A stretch of DNA of 64,000 bases, taken from NCBI GenBank assembly GCA_037045225.1, contig JBAOHZ010000009.1:434001-498000 (forward strand), in the 5' to 3' direction. Positions 35,504 through 42,824 of this stretch are shown one piece after another. The notes beneath the pieces are model-generated. The model saw nothing but the letters and a program-made list of their open reading frames with translations. It ran no database searches and was not told the origin of the DNA. This DNA comes from Nitrospira sp. Its GTDB lineage: Bacteria > Nitrospirota > Nitrospiria > Nitrospirales > Nitrospiraceae. How positions within the stretch are numbered: the first letter of the stretch is position 1; each line of letters opens with the position of its first letter. A program made the position numbers and the translations under genes.

Positions 35504-36469
35504 ATGACTCAACCGCAGATTCTCCCCGTTCCCTTTTACGTCCTGTGCGGATCGCTGGGCGCAGGCAAGACGACGCTGCTCATGCGCCTCCTGGAATTCT
35601 GGAACAGCCAGGGGCACAAGGTCGGCGTACTCATGAACGAGGCAGGCGAAGTCAGCATCGACGGGCCGCGCGCCGGCACCATCGCGGAGCAGGTCCTCAA
35701 CCTCGCCGGTGGCTGCATCTGTTGCGATACCAAAGACGACCTCGCCTGGAGCATCACTCAACTCGTGCAGGACTACCAATCCACGGTGATCGTGCTGGAA
35801 TGCTCCGGCATGGCGGACCCCGCGGAAGTGGTCGATGCCGTGACGGATGCCTACGTGTCACGCATCGCGAAGCTTGAGCGGGTCTTTGCCATGTTGCATC
35901 CCGTGCCCCTACCCGATAGCGGCATGGCGGAACTCGTGACCCGCAACGCCATTCGTTACGCCGATGACGTAATCCTCAATAAACGGGATCTCTATATTCC
36001 CGGTCATTGGGAGCAGTTCCGCAAGATCATCACGCACCACAATCCGTATGGACGGATCTGGGAAACCAACCACGCCAGGCTAGACATTTCAGCACTGCTC
36101 GCCGCACCGGCGACACGCACGGTCCCAACCAATGTGTCGTTTGGGGAACTTCCCACGGCAGACGAGAGGCGCGACGCACGCGCACCTCACCACCCCATGG
36201 TGACCACGGTGCGGCTTCCGAAGCCGCTCGATCGCACAAAGTTCATGGAATGGACGAAGTCGTTACCGGAGGGAATGGAACGAGCGAAGGGTTTTTTCCG
36301 TTTTGCGCAGGAACCTGAATTACAGGAGTTTCAGTTTTTTCCGCCGCGCACCGGCACCGTCTCGCCGGTCATGCTGCTCGATGAACCCGACCACGTCATG
36401 GTGCTGATCGGCCGCAACTTCGACCAGGAGAACTGCCGCGCCGCCCTTCTCGCCTGCCTGGCGGAATAG
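35504..36469 (+). CDS. COG0523 (CobW/G3E) metallochaperone GTPase
   Basis: The 321-residue GTPase has Walker A GSLGAGKTT (16-24), the metal-binding CxCC (GCICC, C71/C73/C74), SGMADP and the guanine motif NKRD (159-162). The C-terminal CobW domain is short. Such proteins deliver zinc or cobalt to client enzymes; the ATG starts at the first codon of the typical MTQPQILPVPFYVLCGSLG. The zinc-type exporter encoded just upstream, beyond a repeat, makes zinc or a related metal likely, but the client protein is not evident. Confidence 0.9.
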   Translation: MTQPQILPVPFYVLCGSLGAGKTTLLMRLLEFWNSQGHKVGVLMNEAGEVSIDGPRAGTIAEQVLNLAGGCICCDTKDDLAWSITQLVQDYQSTVIVLECSGMADPAEVVDAVTDAYVSRIAKLERVFAMLHPVPLPDSGMAELVTRNAIRYADDVILNKRDLYIPGHWEQFRKIITHHNPYGRIWETNHARLDISALLAAPATRTVPTNVSFGELPTADERRDARAPHHPMVTTVRLPKPLDRTKFMEWTKSLPEGMERAKGFFRFAQEPELQEFQFFPPRTGTVSPVMLLDEPDHVMVLIGRNFDQENCRAALLACLAE

Positions 36470-36474
36470 CTGCC

Positions 36475-37053
36475 TTAGGAAAGTGAGCCGGCCTCGGCCC
36501 CCGAGGGAGAGGCCGGCTCAGCAACCGGCCTGAATCGCGACCAGCGGGTGAGTGACCAGGCCACGCCTGCCCCAATCAATCCGCCCAGGACCCATCCGCC
36601 GATCACATCCGTCAGGTAATGGGCCCCGATGTAGACGCGCGAAATGCCGATGGCCGCGACCAACGGCCAGCCGATCCAGCCGGTCTTGGGATAGAGCACC
36701 TGGAAAAACGCCGCCGCCGCCGCCGTGTTGGCCGCGTGATTGGAGGGAAACGAAAACGCACCGCCGCAGCCCAGCAGTTGGTGCACATCCGCAAGCGTGA
36801 CACAGGGCCGCGGACGTTGCACCAGCCCCTTGAGTTGTGTCCCCAAGGCATCCGCCGCACCGACAACAGCAGCCAATCCCACCGCGCCGATCAGACATTC
36901 CCGGCGATTCGTCCAGAACCAGTACGCCGCGGCGAGCAGAACGGGATACAGCAGATTGCTCGGCTTGGCCAATTCGACCATCACCCAATCGAGCAGGCTC
37001 GACTGCCCGGCCACGCCGTTGATGCCACGAAAGAGAATCTCGTCCAAGCCCAT
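36475..37053 (-). CDS. PAP2-type membrane phosphatase
   Basis: The 192-residue protein has five to six transmembrane segments and the three phosphatase motifs: K75-x6-RP (KGLVQRPRP), PSNH (103-106, with Asn in place of the usual Gly) and SRxxxxxHxxxD (SRVYIGAHYLTD, S138-D149). Family members act on undecaprenyl pyrophosphate or phosphatidylglycerol phosphate; the substrate here is unknown. It converges on the COG0523 gene with a five-base gap. A perfect inverted repeat lies within its 3' end. Confidence 0.9.
   Translation of the reverse strand: MGLDEILFRGINGVAGQSSLLDWVMVELAKPSNLLYPVLLAAAYWFWTNRRECLIGAVGLAAVVGAADALGTQLKGLVQRPRPCVTLADVHQLLGCGGAFSFPSNHAANTAAAAAFFQVLYPKTGWIGWPLVAAIGISRVYIGAHYLTDVIGGWVLGGLIGAGVAWSLTRWSRFRPVAEPASPSGAEAGSLS
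36485..36521 (-). terminator. Hairpin between convergent genes, inside the PAP2 3' end
   Basis: TGAGCCGGCCTC (36485-36496) pairs perfectly with GAGGCCGGCTCA (36510-36521), a 12-bp GC-rich stem with a 13-base loop. It overlaps the last codons of the PAP2 gene. No clear T-run follows on either strand (on the minus side only ACTTTCC), so termination is only suggested by strength and position. Confidence 0.4.
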
Positions 37054-37136
37054 GGCGCGACGATAAAGGGTCCGAAGGGATCAGTCAAATGATTCGATAC
37101 ACGGTGAGCGTGAAAACAGGAAGAAGCAATGGCCAT

Positions 37137-37154
37137 CGGGCATTCGGATGCCCG
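37137..37154. other. Perfect small hairpin upstream of the PAP2 gene
   Basis: CGGGCAT-TCGG-ATGCCCG forms a seven-base-pair stem closed by a tetraloop on either strand. It lies in the 276-base gap between the PAP2 gene and the hypothetical gene on the same strand and may be the terminator of the latter, although no T-run is visible. Nothing else is seen in this gap. Confidence 0.35.
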
Positions 37155-37329
37155 TGTACCAGGTCTGAGAATGGCAATGTGGAGCGTGTCGAGGTGCAGG
37201 CGCCTGCATACAATACCGGCACCTGACACCATTCCGCTGCATCTACCCACAGGCCGTCACATTTCACTTCACGCTTCTACACAACCGCACCGTCCCGATT
37301 CCCCCACGGCTCGAGCAGCTCGTTATGCG

Positions 37330-37719
37330 TCACTGTGTTCTCCCGAACCGCTCTTTAAACCCGTCACGTGCTTCGCCGATGAACACGAGTAGTTCATCCT
37401 CCGGAACAATGACCACTTCGATGTTGAGGCCAGAGGCTTCCTGACACAACGTATCTGGAATCTGTCCTTTCGCCACGAACAGCTTTGAGGGCCATGTGCC
37501 TGCGCGTCCATGCCCTTGCTGCAGCAAACGGCGCGACCCTAGCTCGGACGGCCCCGTGGCGCGGGCGGAATACATTTCCATACCGACAATGTAGCAACTC
37601 GCCGCGTCCATCAAGGCGAGGCAATCAAAGTCGCCGTCGTGTTCCGTGACAACAGCCGCATCGTTGAGCCGAAAACCAATCCAGGCATCGTTGACTGTAA
37701 ATTGATTAGGGTGAAGCAT
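37330..37719 (-). CDS. Hypothetical protein
   Basis: A 129-residue protein with no signal peptide or membrane helix. The sequence shows a mixed alpha/beta pattern: VNDAWIGFRLNDAAVVTEHDG, FDCLALMDAASCYIVGMEMY, a basic segment (SRRLLQQGHGRAGTWPSKLF), then LNIEVVIVPEDELLVFIGEA. The pattern GDFDCLALMDAASCYIVG is compatible with a nuclease- or integrase-related fold (alternating beta strands with acidic residues), but I cannot assign a family. I prefer the ATG at 37719 over a GTG three codons earlier. It stands alone beside a toxin-antitoxin region. Confidence 0.6.
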   Translation of the reverse strand: MLHPNQFTVNDAWIGFRLNDAAVVTEHDGDFDCLALMDAASCYIVGMEMYSARATGPSELGSRRLLQQGHGRAGTWPSKLFVAKGQIPDTLCQEASGLNIEVVIVPEDELLVFIGEARDGFKERFGRTQ

Positions 37720-37820
37720 GAGTTGCACTACCCCTGTCGGCTGTTAGCCAGCCTGCTTCAGTCAAAGCCAATGACTCCGAACGCAAGTTCCTCTCGGCCA
37801 GGACTGACCGAAAGGAACTC

Positions 37821-37973
37821 ATGATACACGGCCCACACGAAGGTTCAATCGACTTTGATTTCAGCCAGATCTGGAGCATCGAGCACAAAGGCATCGTCAT
37901 CACGAGCTGTGGAAGTCATCGTTGTGTCGATCACGAAGAAGCTGAGTGCCATCCCGCCTCAAGCCCCGCGTGA
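37821..37973 (+). CDS. Possible 50-residue small protein, His/Cys-containing
   Basis: An ATG at 37821 four bases behind AAAGGA opens a 50-codon frame. The product starts MIHGPHEGSIDFDFSQIW and contains six histidines and three cysteines, several of them in SCGSHRCVDHEEAECH, which could bind a metal. Nothing similar comes to mind, and the frame is short enough to be chance. It is divergent from the hypothetical gene at 37330-37719. Confidence 0.35.
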   Translation: MIHGPHEGSIDFDFSQIWSIEHKGIVITSCGSHRCVDHEEAECHPASSPA

Positions 37974-38401
37974 CTGACTACCTATGTTTAGGCGGATCTG
38001 CTTGAGAGCCGGGTCCGACCATTTCAGTCCGTAGAACACGCCGCTCCCCTTCATGAACAATACGCCGTGATGGTTATCATTTCAATGAGTTCCAAGTGCG
38101 GATTTCGTCCGACTCTTATGCGGACAGGATCAGAGCCGCCCGTCGATGCCGGTTGCGACCTCACATGGAGATCCATCACCGGATCACGCAGCGGGCGCGC
38201 AAGACAGGGAGGAAACCCATCATAAAGGTAGAGCGCAAGCCGCTCAACCATTTCTAGTCCAGGAATCACAGGGTAGCAGGGATAGCCATGAACGCGAATC
38301 ACCTAAAGGGATCTCCCCCTTTACATCACATGGCATTTTTAGCCTGTGATTGCATATAATCGTACGCTATATTACACGCATAATAAATCATGAGGTACCA
38401 C
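37974..38401. other. Intergenic region holding a decayed antitoxin copy and the toxin-antitoxin promoter
   Basis: About 430 bases with no intact gene. It includes the antitoxin remnant at 38164-38235 and, near 38350, an AT-rich stretch with TATAAT (38355-38360) followed by CGTACG and a TATATTACAC element, a plausible promoter and operator of the toxin-antitoxin pair. The stretch from 37990 to 38160 shows nothing I recognise. Confidence 0.45.
38164..38235 (+). pseudogene. Remnant of an antitoxin gene
   Basis: ATGGAGATCCATCACC and then GCAGCGGGCGCGCAAGACAG closely parallel the stretch of the intact antitoxin gene that encodes MEIHRQVTQRARKKGKKT (38598-38652). Translated, the remnant reads MEIHHRITQRARKTGRKP. 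The region before it has no antitoxin-like frame and the region after diverges, so only a fragment survives. It points to an older duplication or an exchanged toxin-antitoxin module at this site. Confidence 0.55.
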
Positions 38402-38695
38402 ATGGCCGTGGCCTACAAGAAGGAAGAAATTCTCAGCGCATCTCGAGTCGCGCGGTCGTTCGGAAAAGTGCTGACCGCGCTGAAGGCCCAGCAGCGGCGG
38501 CGAGTCGTCGTCCTCAAGAACAATCAGGTAGAGGCTGTAATCGTGCCGGTGGATGACTATGAAAAAATGGCGGAGGCGCTCGACCTCTTGGAGCATATGG
38601 AGATCCATCGCCAAGTGACACAGCGGGCACGCAAGAAAGGGAAGAAAACTGTCACCTTGGAGTCGTTGCTGAAGGAACAGCGCGTTGCGATATAG
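38402..38695 (+). CDS. Phd/YefM-like antitoxin
   Basis: The 97-residue protein (from the ATG at 38402, behind GAGG) begins with ILSASRVARSFGKVLTAL, the N-terminal DNA-binding region of the Phd/YefM fold, followed by RRVVVLKNNQVEAVIVPVDDYEKM. The C-terminal charged part (ARKKGKKTVTLESLLKEQ) would wrap the toxin. It overlaps the toxin gene start by eleven bases. The antitoxin neutralises the toxin and autoregulates the operon. Confidence 0.85.
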   Translation: MAVAYKKEEILSASRVARSFGKVLTALKAQQRRRVVVLKNNQVEAVIVPVDDYEKMAEALDLLEHMEIHRQVTQRARKKGKKTVTLESLLKEQRVAI

Positions 38696-38996
38696 CGTCG
38701 TCCTGACCGTCGCAGCCGCCCAGGACTTTCGACAGCTTGACGGATCGCTGAAAGCACCGGTTGCGAAGCAGCTCAGAAAGCTCGAAACGGCCCCACGGCT
38801 CGGCGAGCATCTTGGCAATCGGGCAGGGCTCGATCTCACCGGCTACTACAAACTTTACGCAGCGAAGAAATCAATCCGTATCGTGTACCGGATCATCGAC
38901 CAAGAGATCCTGGTCGAAGTCGTCGCCATTGGAAAACGGGAAGATCTCGCGGTCTATCAGGAAGCACTCAAACGGTTAACACACCGGAAGCGATAG
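38685..38996 (+). CDS. RelE/ParE-type toxin
   Basis: The 103-residue protein has the RelE/ParE fold pattern: VVLTVAAAQDFRQLDGSLKAP, a basic helix (KQLRKLETAPRLGEHLGNR), LTGYYKLYAAKKSIRIVYRI and VVAIGKREDLAVYQEALKRL. The GYYKLYA-x4-IRIVYRI strand pair and GKRED are typical of ribosome-dependent mRNA interferases. The start is a TTG at 38685, with AAGGA eight bases upstream inside the antitoxin gene. No truncation is seen, so the pair may be active. Confidence 0.87.
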   Translation: MRYSVVLTVAAAQDFRQLDGSLKAPVAKQLRKLETAPRLGEHLGNRAGLDLTGYYKLYAAKKSIRIVYRIIDQEILVEVVAIGKREDLAVYQEALKRLTHRKR

Positions 38997-39050
38997 AAGG
39001 GCCGGTCCTCGGCCCTCGCATGCGGCCATCACGGCCTCTGCCTCATCGCC

Positions 39051-39722
39051 CTACCGCGGAAAATATCTGTGAGAATGGGATGAGTATCCATACTCAACAT
39101 GGGCCCGGTGAATGACCGCGTCCCGCTGGGCACGGTTGGCACGGAGCCTGGCGGGAAACAGGTCGCTGAGTGTCGGGCGGCCGGCAAAGCGTTGCGCCCG
39201 CGGAATCTCTGTGAGCGCCTGCTTGTCCTGGAGATGAGAGTGCAGGCCTTCGACGAATCGTTCGCTGCCAAGCAGCACCTGCCCCTGCTTCTGCTCCCAG
39301 GGAGTATCCTGCCCGATTCCCTCGGCGACGAAGGCCCGATACTTCCGCTCAGTAACAGCTCGCTGTCGCCCAAACTGGGCAAGCAGCCACTCCACGTTCA
39401 GATAGCGCGGAACAGGCATGAGCCCCGCGGTCGCTCGATAGCTCGACCAAAGATACGTCTCCGGCTTGCGAGTGAGGCGCGCGCACCGGATTCAGCACCA
39501 CATACCGTGACAGTTCCAGGAGATAGCTGTCCCGCTCCACGACGACCACCTTGAAGCGGCCTTCTAAGACATTGCCCACCCGGCTGTGGCGGCGGTTAAA
39601 GGTTTGGGTATAGACACCATTGAGCTGACGCATCGCACTGGAGAGATTAGCCTCGGGTGTTTCCACCAGCAGGTGGAAGTGGTTGCTCATCAGGCAGTAG
39701 GCATGCATGTAATGCTCCCCTG
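39051..39722 (-). pseudogene. REP-associated tyrosine transposase (RAYT, IS200-like), truncated and frameshifted
   Basis: The middle of a Y1-type transposase is clear: HAYCLMSNHFHLLVETPEAN (the HUH-type HFH motif) and GVYTQTFNRRHSRVGNVLEG. Then LELSRYVVLNPVRA is followed by a frame change near 39475, after which WSSYRATAGLMPVPRYL and the helix-turn-helix C-terminal part continue in another frame down to the stop at 39051. The 5' part (about 60 codons) is missing, cut off near 39722 by the IS3 remnant. The last residues also appear shifted. RAYTs mobilise REP-like palindromes in many genomes. Confidence 0.8.
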
Positions 39723-39725
39723 AAA

Positions 39726-40080
39726 TCACGCCACCTGAGTTGATTGTTGCACGCGGTATTGGGCCGGGCTCCGATACCCCAGCGCCTGATGCGGTCGCTC
39801 GTGGTTGTACCACTGGACACAGTCCCGAATGATCCGCCGCGCCTCCTCACACGTCTGGAACGTGTGTTGCCAGACACACTCCTCTTTCAGGCCCCGAAAA
39901 AACCGTTCGATCATTCCATTTTGCTCCGGCGTATACGGCGTGATGAACCCTTGCTGCAGGCGATAGTCACGACAGGCCTGTCGAAACCGCCGACTCTGGA
40001 AGATCAGGCCGTTGTCGCTTCGCAGCACGTGAGCCCCGATCGGACGCAGTGTCCCAAACCGTGCCCATTCGCACTGAATC
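39726..40080 (-). mobile_element. IS3-family transposase remnant (C-terminal integrase core)
   Basis: About the last 115 residues of an OrfB transposase survive: ARFGTLRPIGAHVLRSDNG, then ITPYTPEQNGMIERFF and CVQWYNHERPHQALGYRSP. The DDE-type aspartate and glutamate (SDNG, QNGMIE) are present but the N-terminal half and first aspartate are gone. The breakpoint is near 40080 and the terminal repeats cannot be found. The stop at 39726 lies four bases from the truncated RAYT, so one element was cut into the other and both later lost parts. Confidence 0.8.
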
Positions 40081-40178
40081 CAAGTTCCGGCACAACTAGG
40101 GCTCCTCTTAGGGTCGGCCCTGGACCTCGATGTGGTATGACACTGGTGTACACATCGGGCGAACCCAAGAGGCCTCAT

Positions 40179-40545
40179 ATGATCACCACACGCTTTGCAC
40201 TGATTACCGGATTGCTCCTCAACCTCGGCGGCTGTATGACGAATGCCACCGTCGAGATGACAAAGACGCCGTTCGACGCCACGACCCAATTCACCGACGG
40301 CACGACCGGAGCCACTAAGGAGTTTTTCGATCCGACGACCGAATTCACGTCGAGCACGACACCGGGCGTCGCTCGCAGCTCTGGCTGGTGTGTCGGCAGA
40401 TCGCTGGCCCGACTTTCAAACAACGATGGCAGCGTCCTACTCCACGCTCTTCGATGAGCAGATGTCGGTCGCGCAATCCAGCGAGCGAGTCGTCGAGATT
40501 GCCTGGGCACGCGGGTGTGGCATGCAGGCACCTATTGCTCGATGA
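40179..40545 (+). pseudogene. Small lipoprotein gene broken by internal deletion and frameshift
   Basis: From the ATG at 40179 (AGAGG upstream) the frame gives a lipoprotein signal (LNLGGC) and MTNATVEMTKTPFDATTQFT, then FTSSTTPGV, after which it runs into unrelated sequence and stops at 40457. In another frame, from about 40385, the sequence resumes as LAGVSADRWPDFQTTMAASY and FDEQMSVAQSSERVVEIAWA, stopping at 40545. Together they match, in my memory, a family of small Nitrospira lipoproteins of about 150 residues with the middle portion missing. The gene is probably inactive. Confidence 0.6.
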
Positions 40546-40617
40546 GTCGCTTGACGCCTGTTCCAGCGGGCTGACGTCTCCCCGAACCGTGCCATCGGTC
40601 TCGCTCCGACCCGCATA

Positions 40618-40629
40618 AATACACGTATT
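40618..40629 (+). promoter_or_regulatory. AATACACGTATT motif upstream of the PLD gene
   Basis: The same 12-base, nearly palindromic sequence recurs at 46186-46197 upstream of the metallopeptidase gene, the other apparent unit start of the giant-protein cluster. In both cases it lies in the leader region (90 and 150 bases before the start codons). It is a candidate regulator site; chance recurrence of a 12-mer cannot be excluded. Confidence 0.25.
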
Positions 40630-40718
40630 CACACGTGCCTCGACGGTTGACAGGTGCGGGCGACCGGAGTAGTTTTCTCAAGAAATCTCGCACCTCATTC
40701 TCCTCCAACGCCTTCATC

Positions 40719-42824
40719 ATGGCCAATACAAGCATCCAGGGGCGAGTCGTATACGCCGGAACGAATCAGGGGATCAAAGGACTCGCGATCGTTGCGGTCG
40801 ATTTTGATCCGCTCTTCTCCGAGGAGATTCTCAACGAGGACTCCACGCCAGTTTTCAGCGACGACGATGGTTCCTTCAGCATTCGGTACACACCCGACCA
40901 ATACCGCGTCTGGGTGCTCGATAGGAATCCCGACATCGTGCTCAGGGTCTACGGGCCAGGATTGCGCTTGTTGCACCAAACCGCCGAACACAAGGACGTG
41001 ACTGACAGTACCCTTACCTTGACCACGATCAATATCCATCGGGCCAACATCGAAGGCTGGTTGGTCACGAACGCGACGCTCGATCCAACTCAGCCTGATC
41101 TTCGCGCGGACGGCACTCCCCCCACCTGGACCACCGGCAACGAGGTGGTCATATTGAAAGACGGGGAAACTATGTTTCCCATGTTGACAGACGCCATCAA
41201 CAATGCGAGTACCTCGATCCATTTCATGAACATGAATTTTTGGCTGGGGAAGGGCCTGGTCACCAAATTCATTCCAGACCCACCTTCGAGCAACGTGCCG
41301 GTGAATGGATTGAGGGTGCACGAGATTCTCAAAGTGAAAGCCGCGAGCCTCAGATCCACCAATATCCTCGTTCAGGATATTCCCGTGTTCGGCAGAATAT
41401 TCGGCGCCGACACAGACGGCCTGGTAGAGGATTTCTTCAAAGGCAGTCGCGCCAGCGTTCGGTCTTTCCCGATCTTTCTTTCTCTGCTGAACCTTCCGTC
41501 CTTCATGCATGCGAAAGCGGTCATCCTGGACGGATCCACCGCCTTCGTATTGGGCTCGACCATGTCGCAATCATATTTCGGCGCCCAGGACCACTTGATT
41601 CAAGACCGCCGGCATCGCGGCTCTCTGATTCATGACATCAGCGTCAAAGTGGTGGGACCGGCGGTCGAGCATATTGATCGGACCTTTACGACGGTCTGGA
41701 ACGCGGCGGACTCGTCGTCGTCCGCACTCTCCCCTGCCGTCGCGCAGCCTCCTGCGGTTCAGCCGGGCATTGGAGTGCAGGTCGTTCGTACCCTGCCCGG
41801 AGGGACCTTTACGACGTCACACACGGGAGGCCGTGCACTTCCTCACGGGGAAACCGGTGCCCTCGAGGCCTACCAGCGTGCCATCGCTCAGGCCAAAAAG
41901 TTCGTCTATCTCGAAGATCAGTATTTTACGGCTCCCGAGATTTTCGACGCCCTGCTTGAGCGGATGCAGATGCCGGAGGCCTCCCAGTTGGAAGTCATTC
42001 TTGTGATGAACGCCAAACCCGATGTGTCAGGCTATCCGGAAAGGCAGATCCAACTGATCAGGCAATTTCGCTCGGATCTTGTCACAGCATTGGGCGAGCC
42101 GGCGGTCAAGAAACGCCTGGGCATCTTTACTATCTGGAGTTGCCAGGAAGCTGCCGCCAAATACGAGATCATGCCGATCTATATCCACAGCAAGACGGCC
42201 ATCGTGGATGATCTGTGGGCGACGGTCGGCAGCGCCAATCTGGACGGGGCATCCCTGAACCAGATTCAGCTTGCTACGATTGTGGAACAAAAACTGGCCG
42301 ACCAGATCGAGGAAGGGAAATGGTGGAAAAGATTGATGATGGGTATCGTCATCTGGCTGTTGACGCCGCTCGTCATCGCCCTCACGACAGCGGTCAAGAT
42401 CGGAATGGCACGGCCGACGCAACATGCGAATCCAGGCCAAGCAAGGCAGCCGACGAGGTCCACCGAGTTGAACGTGGTGATCTGTGAGAAGCAACCGGAC
42501 CCTGCGGTTCCCAACCCAACCGTAGTCTCATTCCGTCAATCCCTCTGGGGCGAACATCTCGGCCTCACCTCGCTGTTCCCAGTTCCGGGAACCGGCTGGA
42601 TCGACTTCTGGAATCAACGTGCCGATGACAAATTGAAGAATCTCCTGAACGAGCCGACCCAACCGGCTGGTCTGCGGGTCAAACACCCAGCGAAGATTCT
42701 TGTCTGGCAGCCTGAAAAAGAGGCCGAGCCGTATCTCCGCAGGCTGGGTGTGAAGACGAGCGACCTGAAGATACGGTCAAAGGCGGACAAGTTTGACTTC
42801 CAGGCCGGACAATTGGAGCAGTAG
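40719..42824 (+). CDS. Phospholipase D-like protein with transthyretin-like N-terminal domain
   Basis: The product is 701 residues from the ATG at 40719 (an upstream in-frame GTG is less likely). Residues 1-95 look like a beta-sandwich of carboxypeptidase-regulatory or transthyretin type (IQGRVVYAGTNQGIKGLAI, SDDDGSFSIRYTPDQYRV). Two complete HKD motifs follow: HAKAVILD at 264 and HSKTAIVD at 490, followed by GSANLDGAS, so phosphodiesterase or transphosphatidylase activity is expected. Between them is EDQYFTAPEIFDALLERM, common in PLD proteins. A hydrophobic stretch near 572-592 (MMGIVIWLLTPLVIALTTAV) could anchor it in a membrane. No signal peptide. It is the first gene of the giant-protein cluster, with the DUF6603A gene beginning at the base after its stop. 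Confidence 0.85.
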   Translation: MANTSIQGRVVYAGTNQGIKGLAIVAVDFDPLFSEEILNEDSTPVFSDDDGSFSIRYTPDQYRVWVLDRNPDIVLRVYGPGLRLLHQTAEHKDVTDSTLTLTTINIHRANIEGWLVTNATLDPTQPDLRADGTPPTWTTGNEVVILKDGETMFPMLTDAINNASTSIHFMNMNFWLGKGLVTKFIPDPPSSNVPVNGLRVHEILKVKAASLRSTNILVQDIPVFGRIFGADTDGLVEDFFKGSRASVRSFPIFLSLLNLPSFMHAKAVILDGSTAFVLGSTMSQSYFGAQDHLIQDRRHRGSLIHDISVKVVGPAVEHIDRTFTTVWNAADSSSSALSPAVAQPPAVQPGIGVQVVRTLPGGTFTTSHTGGRALPHGETGALEAYQRAIAQAKKFVYLEDQYFTAPEIFDALLERMQMPEASQLEVILVMNAKPDVSGYPERQIQLIRQFRSDLVTALGEPAVKKRLGIFTIWSCQEAAAKYEIMPIYIHSKTAIVDDLWATVGSANLDGASLNQIQLATIVEQKLADQIEEGKWWKRLMMGIVIWLLTPLVIALTTAVKIGMARPTQHANPGQARQPTRSTELNVVICEKQPDPAVPNPTVVSFRQSLWGEHLGLTSLFPVPGTGWIDFWNQRADDKLKNLLNEPTQPAGLRVKHPAKILVWQPEKEAEPYLRRLGVKTSDLKIRSKADKFDFQAGQLEQ

